64,000 nucleotides of DNA from positions 2,728,001-2,792,000 of the forward strand of contig NZ_CP139148.1 of assembly GCF_034058155.1 (NCBI RefSeq), given 5' to 3'. A program made the translations under genes and the position numbers. Shown piece after piece: positions 63,634-64,000 of the stretch. Source of the DNA: Flavobacterium sp. KACC 22761. GTDB taxonomy: Bacteria; Bacteroidota; Bacteroidia; Flavobacteriales; Flavobacteriaceae. The notes below the pieces were generated by a model. It was not told the origin of the DNA. It did not search any database and saw only the letters and a program-made list of their open reading frames with translations. Numbering within the stretch: position 1 is the stretch's first letter; each line of letters begins with the position of its first letter.

Positions 63634-64000
63634 ATGAAACAGACAACAAACTCAATACTGATGATTCGTCCTGTTGCATTCAGAATGAATGAACAGACTG
63701 CAGTAAACAATTATTACCAGAAAGTATTAGACGGGTTATTGCCAAGTACCGTAAATGCAAAAGCACAAGAGGAATTTGATGCCTTTGTAGAAAAATTAAG
63801 ATCAGTAGGAGTTGATGTTACAGTTATCGAAGACAGTGTAGAAACCGACACTCCAGACAGCATTTTTCCCAACAACTGGGTTTCATTCCATGAAAATGGC
63901 GATGTAGTGCTGTATCCAATGTTTGCAGAAAACCGTCGTTTGGAACGTCGTGATGATATTTTGGATATTTTGGAAGAAAAAGGCTTTGGGATTTCTAACA
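63634..64000 (+). CDS. ctlX: CtlX-like citrulline hydrolase (3'-truncated by window edge)
   Basis: The first 122 codons of an amidinotransferase-superfamily protein; the frame is open to the window end. It begins ILMIRPVAFRMNEQTAVNNYY, with later PNNWVSFHENGDVVLYPM, a pattern I associate with the CtlX (citrulline utilisation hydrolase) group. CtlX converts citrulline to ornithine, CO2 and ammonia. It completes a two-step arginine route with the preceding enzyme. The catalytic Cys lies beyond the window and cannot be checked. Confidence 0.8.
   Translation, partial: MKQTTNSILMIRPVAFRMNEQTAVNNYYQKVLDGLLPSTVNAKAQEEFDAFVEKLRSVGVDVTVIEDSVETDTPDSIFPNNWVSFHENGDVVLYPMFAENRRLERRDDILDILEEKGFGISN

Overview
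The window looks like a chromosome segment of a Flavobacterium-type bacterium (Bacteroidota). The DNA is AT-rich, the start codons lack Shine-Dalgarno sequences and sit in A-rich contexts, and several promoters carry the TTG / TAnnTTTG elements of this phylum. SusC/SusD, type IX secretion sorting domains and BBP2 porins are present, and the rRNA operon order is 16S - tRNA-Ile - tRNA-Ala - 23S - 5S. Many gaps are filled with palindromic intergenic repeats.

Layout. 1-9 kb: the 3' part of aconitase, a Kelch protein, a LysM/NlpC-P60 hydrolase, a kinase/response-regulator pair and small hypotheticals. 9-13 kb: an amino-acid permease, an IS200-type element and small proteins. 12.6-19.9 kb: a DNA-damage cluster of AlkB, exonuclease/GIY-YIG nuclease, DnaE-type polymerase and DinB polymerase, divergent from a self-cleaving S24 repressor with a candidate two-armed operator. 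20-33 kb: a PAP2 phosphatase and a complete kdp potassium-transport operon. The operon has a 25-residue KdpF, a second micro-protein, KdpA, KdpB, KdpC, a porin, a short KdpD and a separate histidine kinase, followed by an NtrC-type regulator gene. 33-36 kb: a polysaccharide deacetylase and a luciferase-like oxidoreductase. 36-42 kb: an rRNA operon preceded by three tandem promoters. 42-48 kb: a hydrolase, a cytosine-5 methyltransferase with two coupled PD-(D/E)XK-like nuclease genes, an IS6-family element, and tRNA-Ser with a duplicated 3' end. 48-51.5 kb: a fasciclin lipoprotein and two SDR proteins.

51.7-64 kb holds the most interesting region. It appears to be a complete utilisation locus for cyanophycin (the Asp/Arg polymer) or beta-Asp-Arg peptides. 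It encodes a type IX-secreted cyanophycinase, SusC/SusD importers, an isoaspartyl peptidase, a YfcC-type transporter, a lipoprotein cyanophycinase, an arginine-deiminase-family enzyme and the start of a CtlX-like citrulline hydrolase. Together these could take the polymer outside the cell to aspartate, ornithine, ammonia and CO2 inside it.

Two long leaders in this locus, before the secreted cyanophycinase and before susC, each carry the same arrangement. A 26-codon ORF is followed by a terminator-like hairpin and then a 27-codon ORF. All four micro-peptides end in the same core, GLQPIFNC-stop, and inside that core the DNA differences within each pair are all synonymous. This argues for translated, selected leader peptides. 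I do not recognise a described family for them.
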